NCBI GenBank assembly: GCA_004764695.1
Contig: SMSO01000014.1
Location: forward strand, 6,996,029-7,060,028
Length of the DNA: 64,000 bases
DNA from: Schizochytrium sp. TIO01
Lineage: Eukaryota > Sar > Bigyra > Thraustochytrida > Thraustochytriidae
Reading direction: 5' to 3'
In this document: piece by piece, positions 10,590-20,845 of the stretch
Layout of the letters: each line of letters begins with the position of its first letter
How positions within the stretch are numbered: the first letter of the stretch is position 1
The notes under the pieces: generated by a model
Seen by the model: the letters and a program-made list of their open reading frames with translations, nothing else
Told to the model about the DNA's origin: nothing
Database searches by the model: none
Program-made: the position numbers and the translations under genes

Positions 10590-13181
10590 ATGATACACTA
10601 GTGGATCGGAGCAAGAATTGTAGAATAGGTACATAGTAGTACGCAATGGATCCTTGAGAGTTGAGTTTGATGGAGAGCTTTCTTCTGGAAATCTATTGAC
10701 CTTTAAATTTCACCGAGCTTAAACATATTTCATTCTTTTCTTGCGCTCTCGCATTTTTCAGGGGATCTCCTTCTTGAGTCGTATAATCAAAGATTGTATA
10801 GCGTTTTACCGAAAAAAGAAGATTTAATCAGGATTGGATGAAACAAGTCAATCTTAGGACAAGATGTATGAGTGCTTGTTTTGATTCCTTCAAGGTAAAG
10901 GATGATTGGACTAGTATAGGTAAAAATAAGTTAAGAAAAAATCAAAGGGTTAGCACCTACCGGATTTTGTGAACCAGTTTCTGCTAGATATTAAATAACC
11001 GGTGGCCCTTCCTTTCTTTCTTCCTTTCATAAATCCTAATGAGAAAAAAATATAAAACTAGGGAGCGCTCCATCTTCAGCTTGCAGTAAGGTCTGAAGTT
11101 TGTGATACCTGGCGCGATTTTCTGAGCTTAGGCAAGGTTTAGCATGTATGTGGGGTCAATTCAGCGCTCGTGTTATGATAGGAGGCCAACTATCCGCATC
11201 GATCCCATCATGCTATCTTGAGCTATACGATGCTGCTGCACTGTCTTATTTTGGTTGAGTTTGGAGGCTATTCCTCCAGACGTTTATCTTTTTCTACGGT
11301 CCAAGCATATTCAGAAACAGTTTCATATACCCGTCTTTTGCAGCAAGTTTTTATATTTGCTTTCTTTTCCTTTTTGCTATGCACAACTTTTCCAGAATTT
11401 GTGCGCCTATTGCTGGCTGTGGCTAATAGAGTTTGTCTTACGGGTTAGCTTTTTGTATTGGTTGTTTTGTTTAAATAGAGTGCTCGTCGATCGACAATGC
11501 TCTCGCAGAGCATTTAAGTGTGCAATACAGGTTCTGTTCGCAGAAATTGAGACTGCAGCAGAAATGCCATGACGAATTGTATTATAAATCAGATATTTTA
11601 TTTGCTTCTCATCTGTCATGGTCTGGCGCAAGAGTTAACCAAGATACACCTGTGGATGAGTTCTCGTAGAAATTGAGCGGCGCCCACCCATGCCAAGCTG
11701 GTGTTAATGTATACATCTGTAAATTTGCTTATGGAATTCAGGATTTCTTAACAGCTCAGTCATTTTACAGCAGGATCATACACGCCCATTTCTGAACCAC
11801 CTCGTAGAAGCAGCTTTAATAAGGATCAGTGGATGTACATGATTTAGACCTTTGTTAAGCCATTCCATCACTTAGACAGCTTCTTAATCAACGTCGTGTA
11901 TTCTAGAGCACCTCACAAATTAATTTATGTCTAAAAGCTTGCCTCGTGTTGGACAAGATGTCATTGTCAGTATGCCATTCAAAAGTCTCTGCTTGTTTTT
12001 AAAACAACAAGTTTGAAGTTTGATCTCCCGAAACTGGCCTAAAGCCGAAGGAGTGTGTTTGTGCACAATGACGAAAAAAAGGTTTCTTTCTTTTGTGCAC
12101 AAGGATCATCATTTTCTATCTTTAAGGGTGAGAAATACTTGAAGGAAAACAATCAAGATATCTTGACTCAAATCTCCAAGCTGTTCGTCAGCGAGTAATA
12201 TGCTGAGATCATGTTCTATTGCATCACTGTCATTGGGTGGTAGTGTTAAATTACACTAATAATAGTACGTATCATTTTCATGACTTGGTTCTTGAGCAAT
12301 ACGTACACACCTTCATCCTCCCATGCAGCCTACCCTAGGTACTAGAGTAAGTTTTGAGAATAAAACTAAGTAATTGAGTTGCACGAGTGAGTGAAACAGA
12401 TATTATGGTGATATATCAAGTACCGCTCGATAGTGCGTAGGGCAACATCCATGCTCTGTTCTACCTATTAACTTTAAAGAAGAATATATTCATCATTTGT
12501 TCAAGGTTGGCACCGATAGAAGCGCTACACGAAGAGTTCTGACATCTATAAGAAAATGAATGGCGTCCTTCAACTTGCATATTTACTGCAATTACTACAA
12601 AATAGCATTTAAATTGCACTAAGTTCTCCTGTTTAACTTAATTAAAAAAAAAGCTGAGCGTGCTAAAATTAGCTCGGGAGTGTGCACACCAGAAGTCTGA
12701 GTACTTCTTCGGCCATGCCGGGCTGAGGGAATGTAGAAAGCCAAGTACTAACCAGAGGGAACATCCTCTGCACGAAGTACTCGCAGTTTCTTATTGCAAT
12801 ATTTTTGCTGAGTGCGCTGGTTAGCAGTATTTTCACAGCCTATAGACCTAATTTGGAGCTTCAAATTGTAGCACTGCTCAAAACAATTGTACAAATTTTC
12901 AACCAAACAAAAACGAAGCAACCCATGTGATAGAACGGCTTCATCTCGTTCGATGATTGTTAATCATATTATTCTAACTTTTGGTATACAACCTATAGCA
13001 CGCTTCAGTATTGCGAGCATGTCCAATCGGGATAGGTCATGAAGCTTCAGGCAACATATTTCATCGTCCTTAAATTGAAGTTTGGAGAAGAGACTCTCAT
13101 TTTTTTTAATTTTTTTTTTAAGGCTTTGATTGTTGTGTATGGCGCTGTCTTTATAAGTCTTATTCAGTTTCTATGTTGGTT

Positions 13182-13207
13182 GGTAGATAGGTACGTACCT
13201 ATCTACC
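13182..13207. repeat. Perfect 26-bp palindrome with GTAC core
   Basis: The half-site GGTAGATAGGTAC is followed immediately by its exact reverse complement, giving a 13-bp perfect inverted repeat without a loop. Further TACC units extend it on the right. It lies in the middle of the 4.1-kb spacer. Confidence 0.9.
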
Positions 13208-13397
13208 TACCTATAGAGAGCATAGACTTTCATCGCTCTTTGATTGAGGCTGCCTCTACCTGATCCGGCATTTCATATACGCATTTCCTTACTAGCTAGA
13301 GCAAAACAAAGAGAGGTGTGAAAAGAGCGAAGGAAATGACAAAATCGGAGTTGAAGGCGAATGAAAGAGGGAAGAATCCTATTCTTGCGTAGCAAGT

Positions 13398-13429
13398 CTA
13401 GTACTTCTATGGAGGTACGAAGTACCTAG
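13398..13429. repeat. Hairpin-forming inverted repeat
   Basis: The left arm CTAGTACTTC and right arm GAAGTACCTAG differ by one inserted C and enclose an 11-base loop. The arms again carry the GTAC core seen in other spacers. Confidence 0.7.
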
Positions 13430-14658
13430 TGTGCAAGTAAGTCTTTCTTTGTGTATTCTTTTCTTCTTCAAAAACAAATTTCCAATAGAATAATATTATA
13501 AAACATAGACAAAACTTGACAAGAAAAACAATCTTTGTTACCAAAACTTACTCAGGCTGTCATAAAAAAATATACACATGTCCTCATAAAGTAATGTCCT
13601 CAGCTCGAAGGGAGGTATTGACACGCGATGCCAACTACCTATACCAGAGAGCTGAAGCGAAGTTGAATGAGTGAGGGATGCTCTGTTGAAAAGCATTCAT
13701 GCCCCCAGCGACTTTTCTCGTAAAGCTCACGAGCTATACACCAGACGAGGTGAGTTAGGTACGGCCTACTCTGAAAAGTTGATTAGGCCCTTTTTCTCAA
13801 AATGTTTGTTTATGTATTTGAAGCTATTGAGTATTGACATAGATCATGGGTATCCACTATTTTTTATTTATTTATTTAAAATAAAATTGAAAATATAAAG
13901 AAAAAGAAAAAGCACTTCTGCATTTTCACTTGCTTTGCGCTGCTTCTTGATAGCCTTTTTGTTTGGTTTTGTGAATTGGTTTTTTATTATCTTCCAAGTA
14001 ACGATAGCAGCACATACATACTTTGATATTCCTTTGAAGAAAGAAGCAAAACAAAAATTGCATTCTTTTTGAGGATAAGGGTACTTAGGCCCTCCTTAGC
14101 AGTCCCTTTCCCTCGGCACGCTGCAGCAGAGACCGTCTGCAGCGCGTGCGGGTGCAGACCCTCAGAGCGGTTGTTCTGCTCGTGCAGAGACTCCAACTTG
14201 GAGGCCGTGGGGAGGACCGTATTGCAGGAACGGGTTGCCGTCTCCTCTTTGGTGTTGTCGCTCTTGCCCATTTCCAGACTGCGTCGCGCGGGTCATCTGG
14301 TGATCGTCCATCTCAAGACAACGTTGATTTGTGTGCTCCCATCGCCGATTCCGACGTGGTGTATTTAGGCAGCTCTAGTAAAGAGCTCGTATAGAGGCAT
14401 TGCTCTGCCGACCTACATAGGAAGGAGGAGATTGAAGCATCTTCGAGACAGGGTTCGTGATCGTGTAATTTGAGAGGTCAATCCTCCGTTCTTGTGTCTC
14501 GCAGTTTAATCCTTACATTCACTCAATTGCTTACTTATTGATCACTATTGACTCATCATCTATAAACTTTAGTTCAAGAACATACGAAGGACTGCCCCAA
14601 GCCCCGAGGCAGACGCATAATTTCGAATCACGTGCAATACATTTAACTCCTTCTTAAG

Positions 14659-17544
14659 ATGAATCGCTACCGCATGGCCTCTCCGGCGTGCCGACTGTAC
14701 GAACCGCACCCAATCTACGGTAAGGCCAATCAGTGCAAGAACTGCTTCATGCCCGCTTCGGAGCACTCCTCTAAGGCAATTCTACGCGGAGAGCGAGCGG
14801 CTTTGATCACCCAAGATATGTTGTATCAGCAACAGCAACAGGAAGAAGAGCAAAAGCCTAAAGTGCGTAGTTTAAGCAGGAGTCGGAGCAGGAGCAACAG
14901 CAAAAGCAGAAAAGCAGCTGGAAAAGATGAAAAGAAGGCCGTCGTTCGCACTAGAGGGTCCTCGGTAGGCGGTGAATCAAGGATCTCATCTGGGGGCCAG
15001 AAATCCCAATCAGCTCGTAACAAAGCCAAGGCCAAGAGAGCCAAGAGTAAGTACTCGAAGCGAAACCTCGTCGAGGACCAAGAGCAGTTTACCACTTCTG
15101 AGGAGGAATCAGACTCAGAGTCGGAGCTGGAAGAAGACAGGCACGCTGCAAAGAGAGCAGCCGCTAGGAAGAAGAGCAGAAAGCAACAGCAACAGCAGCT
15201 GGCGCGCTCCAGAGGAAGGTCTGCTTCTGCAGAGCCTAAGCAGCGATCCAGAAGTATCTCTATCACCCATACAATCAACTTGGACAGTGGCTTGGCGGTC
15301 AGATCACCGCACAGCGCACGAGAGGAGGCTCTTGCTGTTGCTGTTGCCGCTGCCCGGGAGGGTGACTCTCGTAGCAGAAGTGTTCGTAGACTTGAGGATA
15401 CTCGGGCTAGATCTCGCAGCAAAAGCTTGCAGGCCAAGGCCAACAAGAGCAAGTCTCGTAGTCTTCAGGCCCTCAAAGATCAAGAAAGAGAACGCCAGAG
15501 ACGCAAGTCTCCTAGCAAACCACGCTCCAGATCTAACTCCGCGACCTCTCTTCTTCGCAGTAACTCTCGTCAAGACAAACGTACTGCGGGCACAAACATT
15601 GCGGTCGTGAAGGTTTCCAGATCTGTGTCCAGGAATGGTCGTAGGACGTCGCCCACCCCAAAGCTTCTTCGCTCTCGTTCTATGGGCAATGATTATAGTA
15701 GTAGCAGCAGTGAAGAAGACAGTATCGGCAGCAGCGCTGAAGAGTTGACGGATTCCGAGGAGGACTCTGTGCTCTTTGGCTCCTCCTCCGAGTCATCTAC
15801 ATTGTCATCCGGTGACGAGGACGAGTCTTCCTCATCTGAGGATGAAGCCATCTCTAGACGCAAGCACAGACAAGCGCGCCAGCAAAAGAAACTGCCCAGA
15901 CATCGCGGAACTTCTGTCGTCTCTCGCGCCAGCCAACATAAGGGTTCTTCCTCCGTACGAGCGAGTCCAAACGGTCGTCGTCGCAGTGGATCTGCTTCCA
16001 GCGTAGGGTCCGTACACCTCAAGTATCGTGCTGGCGGACTGCGATCTGCTCAGGATTTAGAGCAGCAGCAAATGCGAATTGCAAGAACTCAGGACCATCT
16101 TCGCAGACTGCACGATCTCAACCAGCGCAACGATGAAATAGCGCGCCAGAAGCAGGCTCTCGCGAAAGCAAAGGCCCGCCAAGAGCGCCAGCAGAAGCAG
16201 CAGGCAGTGCGAGACAAGCGCCTTAGTAGCAGCAAACAACAACAGCAACAGAAGCAACAACAGCAACAACGCCTCTCGAGACGCCAGCAGCTTCAAGCAA
16301 AGCAGAAGAAGAAGGCCAGTAGGAAAGGCGCTTCGTCTTCCTCTGAATCAGGATCTTCCTCAGACTCTAGTAGCGGCTCTGAGTCTGACTCTGATGGCGC
16401 ATCGGAGGGAGGTCGCTCTCGTACCAACTCGCTTGGATCTATTGCCTGGGCAATAACAAAGGGCATTGTAGGTCTTGCAATCGGTGTGTCGGGTAATGAG
16501 GCATCCGACTCAGGCAGCGATTCGGAGTCTTCAAGTTCGGGCAGCGGGTCTTCCAGCGATTCGGACGACGACAAATCAACCAAGCGCAAATCTGGAGCGG
16601 CGAAGGCTGCAGCTCAGCGCAAGAGTCAACTCGCTCGTCGTCAGTCGCAGCAGCAACAGCTGCAGAAACAGAAACAACAACAACAGCAGCAACAGCAGCA
16701 GAGGCAAAGACAACAGCAACGCAACAGTGCTGCAAGCCGTCGTCGTTCCACAAGTGTAGACAGTAGCAGGACTGCAAATGAGCTTTCGCAAGAGTACCAG
16801 CGCCGCCGCATGCTTGAAAAGGAGCGGGCATCAAAGGGTCGAGCATCTCAGCAAACTGCCTCGAGACGAAGCACTGTTAAATCACGAGCCTCAAAGGTCG
16901 ATGAAGACTCTTCGTCTTCGTCAGACTCGGAGATAGAAAAGGTCTCGCGACGTGGCTCTCAGGCAGCTCGGTCCAAGGCTGCCAGTTCGCGCCGATCTGC
17001 AAAGCAGGCCGTGGATTCTTCTGAAGAAAGCAGTAGTAGCAGTGGTTCTGAGAGCAGTGATGCGGAGGAAGTGGCACGCAAGTCTTCAGCTCGCTCAAGC
17101 CGACATGTTTCAATGCCTAATAGCATTCGAACTGCAAAGAGCTCGAAGAGTAAGAAGTCTATCAAAAGTGGCACTAACAAGTCGACCGCGGCCTCCTCGA
17201 AGCGCATGTCGACCATCAGTGGTCGTACAAAAGGTGGAAAATCCGTGAGTTCTAAAGCAAGTATGAAAAAAATGTCAACGAAAATGAATCCTGACCTTGG
17301 TTCGAGTAGCGCGGATGAAACAGCAAGCGTAATTGATGATGCAATTCGGCAAAGGGAGCTCGATGATCTTGAGCTCCAGAGTGAGATGCGGCGTTCAAAG
17401 GAGGCACGGCACAAGTTAGAAATGCTCCAAGCGGAACATGAGTTCGCACGTGCTTCTCTGGCCCACAGCAAGGCCTCCAAGAAGTCCCTGGCTTCCAAGC
17501 GATCCAATGCTGCGAGTCGTCTTCGCGCACCAAGTGTCCATTAA
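14659..17544 (+). CDS. Large Ser/Arg/Gln-rich low-complexity protein
   Basis: A 961-residue protein of unknown role. Residues 1-45 are the only folded-looking part: a motif with C9, then C24-x2-C27-x6-H34 (QCKNCFMPASEH), probably a small zinc site. The next 850 residues are RS/SR dipeptides, lysine clusters, polyGln runs (near 167-171, 534-545, 672-686) and repeated acidic-serine blocks such as SSSSSEEDS and SSESGSSSDSSSGSESDSD. These blocks are ideal casein-kinase-2 or SR-kinase substrates. A single hydrophobic stretch (IAWAITKGIVGLAIGVSG, about 595-612) interrupts the disorder. The C-terminus (about 893-950) is helical and probably a coiled coil. RS content suggests nuclear speckle or RNA-processing scaffolds, but no RRM or other RNA-binding domain is visible. 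Long complementary frames on the minus strand are shadows of the Ser codons. Confidence 0.85.
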   Translation: MNRYRMASPACRLYEPHPIYGKANQCKNCFMPASEHSSKAILRGERAALITQDMLYQQQQQEEEQKPKVRSLSRSRSRSNSKSRKAAGKDEKKAVVRTRGSSVGGESRISSGGQKSQSARNKAKAKRAKSKYSKRNLVEDQEQFTTSEEESDSESELEEDRHAAKRAAARKKSRKQQQQQLARSRGRSASAEPKQRSRSISITHTINLDSGLAVRSPHSAREEALAVAVAAAREGDSRSRSVRRLEDTRARSRSKSLQAKANKSKSRSLQALKDQERERQRRKSPSKPRSRSNSATSLLRSNSRQDKRTAGTNIAVVKVSRSVSRNGRRTSPTPKLLRSRSMGNDYSSSSSEEDSIGSSAEELTDSEEDSVLFGSSSESSTLSSGDEDESSSSEDEAISRRKHRQARQQKKLPRHRGTSVVSRASQHKGSSSVRASPNGRRRSGSASSVGSVHLKYRAGGLRSAQDLEQQQMRIARTQDHLRRLHDLNQRNDEIARQKQALAKAKARQERQQKQQAVRDKRLSSSKQQQQQKQQQQQRLSRRQQLQAKQKKKASRKGASSSSESGSSSDSSSGSESDSDGASEGGRSRTNSLGSIAWAITKGIVGLAIGVSGNEASDSGSDSESSSSGSGSSSDSDDDKSTKRKSGAAKAAAQRKSQLARRQSQQQQLQKQKQQQQQQQQQRQRQQQRNSAASRRRSTSVDSSRTANELSQEYQRRRMLEKERASKGRASQQTASRRSTVKSRASKVDEDSSSSSDSEIEKVSRRGSQAARSKAASSRRSAKQAVDSSEESSSSSGSESSDAEEVARKSSARSSRHVSMPNSIRTAKSSKSKKSIKSGTNKSTAASSKRMSTISGRTKGGKSVSSKASMKKMSTKMNPDLGSSSADETASVIDDAIRQRELDDLELQSEMRRSKEARHKLEMLQAEHEFARASLAHSKASKKSLASKRSNAASRLRAPSVH

Positions 17545-18619
17545 CAGCAGTAGTAGTAGGAGGAATAGCAGCATGAACAAGCACTACCCTTTTGTATGAG
17601 GCTTTGCTTTCATGATAATACTCCTATCGCCATGTGCGCTTCTGTGGTTAGATCATTAGATATAGACCATAAACGAACAATATCAAATGTCTTCAACAAT
17701 CTTCAACTTCTTCTCCTTTCATATCAAAAACGGTTCATGCCTTTTTCGATTTCTTTTGGCAGTCACCATCCTTCCCCAAATTGGTTTAACAACCTTAGCT
17801 ATCTTGTCCTTAAAAAAAAGTGAAGTAGAGACTCAAAGTCTTTTAATTCCCCAAACATTCGTGACGAGCGTACATATAGGGATCTCAAAGTGCTGTTTAA
17901 AAATTCGATACTCGCTACTGCAAATTACAAACCTTAATAATCTTTTATTAGTACGATTTTAAGAAGAAAATTAGAGTTGGCTTTAAAGCATCAGATTAAT
18001 TCCTGATTGCTGTAAAACAGACTTGCTCTTTTCTAATAATTCAAGCTCGGCAGTTGCTTTTTACCCTTTTACTTTTCAAGAGTGGAGTTGGTTTGTAAAA
18101 TCAACTCCAGATGCGTAAGATTTCATTAACGAGAAAAGCAGATATCAAATGAACAACACACAGAAAGTAAGTAAGTAGATAAGGAGGTACTAAGCACCTA
18201 AGTAAAAGAAGAAGAAGAAAAAGGAAAGGGCGAGAAGACAATGGCTTTGATGACATGTTGGTGGTGAATGCAAACGCAATCTTGTAAAAAGGTAGTAGTA
18301 ATGTACCACGAAACACAAAAACAAATGCAACTAGAAAGAGCATCATGGCCTGGTCAGAGTGATAGGAGACTTGGGGCAGGGTAGGCAGCAGCAACAGTAA
18401 AGTAGCACTAATGCCATACAAAGTAGGTAGTAGAGTAAACGGGATATCATGATATTGATAATGGTACGCGCTCAAGCACAGATACGTACTGCGGTACCTG
18501 CAAATACATTCAACTCACTGCCGCTTCTATACAAAAGCGAAGAAGAAAGGCCGATGGCCCGGTCACCTCATAGGTCGTTTGGAATACCATTCCAAGGGAT
18601 GCCGTGGTTCTTTGCTTGC
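17545..18619. other. Convergent 3' spacer, no gene seen
   Basis: AT-rich sequence between two converging stop codons, long enough for both 3' UTRs. Short hydrophobic frames on the minus strand near 18101-18475 show no motif. Confidence 0.65.
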
Positions 18620-20845
18620 TTAAAAGAGACCTACACCCTTGCGCAAGGCTTGCTGACGCCACTTTGGCTTCAGAAGGAACTCGCCGCGCGTCATTTTGAA
18701 AGCACGTTCGAATTCATCATCTGGTAGGTAATCTTCAATGACGGATTGGTCAATCTGAAGGTCTTGCAGTTTCTTCTTGCGTACAGCATCACGAAGTTCA
18801 TCCAGGGAAAATTGGCCATCTGGTTTCAGGTAGTTGACTTGTGGCTGGATAGGTTGGGGCCGGAAGGAAGGCTGACGTGTGGTAAAGCTAGGCAATTGCT
18901 GCGACATGTGGTCAGCAACAGGGCGAGCGACACGGGTTACTTCACCCTGCTCGATTTTAGCGCGACGCTGTGCAATAGCTTCGTGCAAGCTCATTGGCTT
19001 ACCACCAGGGGCTGTGAATCCCGGAGGGGGGCTTATGCCACCGTGCTGTGCTGCCGGGTTTGTGACGGCTTCGCGTACAAAAGGTTTGGACACAGCAGGC
19101 TGGGGCATTTTGGGCATGGTGGGCTTGGCAAGACGAGACATTGGTTTTGCAGACGAAGGTTTTGGTGGCTTGAAGCCGCCCATCATGAGTGAGCGACCAC
19201 GAGACATGATCGGTTCATCATCCATTTCGTCTTCGTCAAGGTCAAGAGAGTCAAACGATGGAGGTGGCATCAGGTCAAACTCAGGCTGTTGAGGCATAGG
19301 TTTGCCATCAGAGCCAAAACCATCAAGAGTAAGATCAAATACTACGAAGGTGCTTGGTGGAACATCGGGGGGCAATCCTACCTTACCGTAAGCAAGCTGC
19401 GGTGCGACAACCAATCGAACACATTGACCAAGGCTCATACGCTGCACAGCAAATTCAACACCGCGGATAACCTCACCGCCACCGACAAAGAATTCCATAA
19501 GACCACCTTCAGGATTAAGTTTGGATGGCATATCTGTGGCTCCAAACTCCACCAGACATTGCTGCTGCTCATTCCAGAGGTATGCAGAGTAGCTAAGCTG
19601 GACAAAATCTCCAGGTTGGGGGCCATCGCCAGACAAGGACTGGCCTACAGTTTTGTTGTTTTCCTCCATGGTGTAGCCGTTATCAATCAGGCGATCAAAG
19701 CTCTCGATGGTAGAAAGGTGAAACGAGGCAACAATCTTGCGCTCGCGATGCGAGCGGCGACTACCATCGTTGGGGGTTGTGGCAGCCTGAGCAGCAGCTT
19801 TCTCACTGGATCTACGAAGACCTAGAGAAAGACGAGAAAGGGATTTGCGAAGAGATGACTTTTTCTTCTCCGCAAGTCTTGTGTCTGCATAACCTCCAGC
19901 TGCAGTTTTACCAGCAGCCTTGTCGAACTTCATTGCTTGAGCCTCGGTCAAAGGCTTGCCAGCGAGGACTGCCGATGTGACACGCGGGTCAAGGAGCTCA
20001 ACATGATTGTACGGAATAAGTCCAATAGCACCGCCAGCAGTCTGGCCTTCCCACCAACCAGGGGAACCAGTGTCCTGTGTAAGGATAGCGATAACTTGAG
20101 TAGCCTCCATGAATAGCTCAACATCGTCCTGTGGGGTCCAAGTGAATTCTACGTATGCTAAGGAAACCTTGGGCACTGGCGAGCCAGAAACACGACTAGC
20201 ATTTTCGTCGCGCCCAGCAAGAGCAGCAGCTTCTCCAGCCAAGGAGATTTCGTCACTTGCAGAATGTACATCGACATCATCGTCAGGAAATAGCCACACA
20301 AGCAGAAGATAGTCCGTAATTTCTTCACCGATGAGGCGCCTCATATAGTTCTCCACTGACTCTTCACGTTTATCGGTGTCAATGGTCTCCAGGCCTGCCT
20401 TGTCAGCCCACCTGGGTGGTACCACACCTTCAAACTTGGGAAGAAATCCTCGGACTTGAACGTCAAGATCACGCAGTTGCTGAACGGATTTTGTGGTGCT
20501 CTTTTTTACACCATGATCAGTTGTGGCCTCGATATGGAACTGAGGCATGCCACTGTCAGGGTTCAATTCTGAGCTTACTACGGTGACCAATTTGATCCGA
20601 TCTGCCTCAAATTTGAACTGCTTTGGGGCTTCATTGCGTGCCATAATGCGTTCAGCCTCTTCTTCGGAAATCATCTCCACGTAATTGTAAGGAAATTCAC
20701 CCCGGATGCCGGATACTTGTTCCCGGCCAACCCACCAGCCACTATCATCTTTCTCTTCAATGATAATGACATCGTTCTCTTCGAAGCCAAGATCACCCTC
20801 TTGGGCCGGGACAAAGGTGTACAACGCGCGTGCGTACTCAGGCAT
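18620..20845 (-). CDS. SH3-PX-SH3-FKBP-villin headpiece multidomain protein
   Basis: A 741-residue protein; the start is the first ATG (context GGCACCATGCC), followed at once by ARALYTF of the first SH3. Domains in order: SH3 (about 4-60, ALYTF, GWWVG, FPYNYVE); a divergent PX-like region (about 78-187, with FLPKFEGVVPP and ENYMRRLIGEEITDYLLLVWLF) that would bind phosphoinositides; SH3 (about 228-286, GWWEGQ, GLIPYNHVELL); a basic serine patch; an FKBP-type peptidyl-prolyl isomerase fold (about 407-510, ending LAYGKVG and STFVVFDLTLDGF); a Pro/Met-rich linker; and a complete villin headpiece (about 677-741, MTRGEF then WRQQALRKGVGLF) that binds F-actin. The FKBP pocket Trp is Val (VIRGVE), so catalysis may be weak. 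The mix suggests a membrane-to-actin adaptor, perhaps in endocytosis. That role is inference; I know of no named protein with this layout. Confidence 0.9.
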   Translation of the reverse strand: MPEYARALYTFVPAQEGDLGFEENDVIIIEEKDDSGWWVGREQVSGIRGEFPYNYVEMISEEEAERIMARNEAPKQFKFEADRIKLVTVVSSELNPDSGMPQFHIEATTDHGVKKSTTKSVQQLRDLDVQVRGFLPKFEGVVPPRWADKAGLETIDTDKREESVENYMRRLIGEEITDYLLLVWLFPDDDVDVHSASDEISLAGEAAALAGRDENASRVSGSPVPKVSLAYVEFTWTPQDDVELFMEATQVIAILTQDTGSPGWWEGQTAGGAIGLIPYNHVELLDPRVTSAVLAGKPLTEAQAMKFDKAAGKTAAGGYADTRLAEKKKSSLRKSLSRLSLGLRRSSEKAAAQAATTPNDGSRRSHRERKIVASFHLSTIESFDRLIDNGYTMEENNKTVGQSLSGDGPQPGDFVQLSYSAYLWNEQQQCLVEFGATDMPSKLNPEGGLMEFFVGGGEVIRGVEFAVQRMSLGQCVRLVVAPQLAYGKVGLPPDVPPSTFVVFDLTLDGFGSDGKPMPQQPEFDLMPPPSFDSLDLDEDEMDDEPIMSRGRSLMMGGFKPPKPSSAKPMSRLAKPTMPKMPQPAVSKPFVREAVTNPAAQHGGISPPPGFTAPGGKPMSLHEAIAQRRAKIEQGEVTRVARPVADHMSQQLPSFTTRQPSFRPQPIQPQVNYLKPDGQFSLDELRDAVRKKKLQDLQIDQSVIEDYLPDDEFERAFKMTRGEFLLKPKWRQQALRKGVGLF

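Larger units (their letters stand above)
10559..14658. other. 4.1-kb spacer, no gene supported
   Basis: Mostly AT-rich with scattered GTAC-centred palindromes. A hydrophobic frame at 11218-11572 exists in two overlapping frames and shows no family signature. From about 14090 to 14400 the DNA becomes G+C-rich; frames are open on both strands there, but this is most simply the 5' flank of the Ser/Arg-rich gene. No tRNA or other RNA could be recognised. Confidence 0.6.

Noticed and set aside
11218-11572. Hydrophobic frames resembling a membrane protein
   Set aside because: Two frames overlap in T-rich DNA; hydrophobicity follows from T-rich codons and no family motif is present.
14826-17507. 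Long minus-strand frames (up to 208 codons) across the Ser/Arg-rich gene
   Set aside because: They are antisense shadows of Ser, Arg and Gln codons, giving polyleucine and polyserine, and overlap a better-supported gene.
19289-19825. 178-codon plus-strand frame inside the SH3/FKBP gene
   Set aside because: Antisense shadow of a gene with five recognisable domains.
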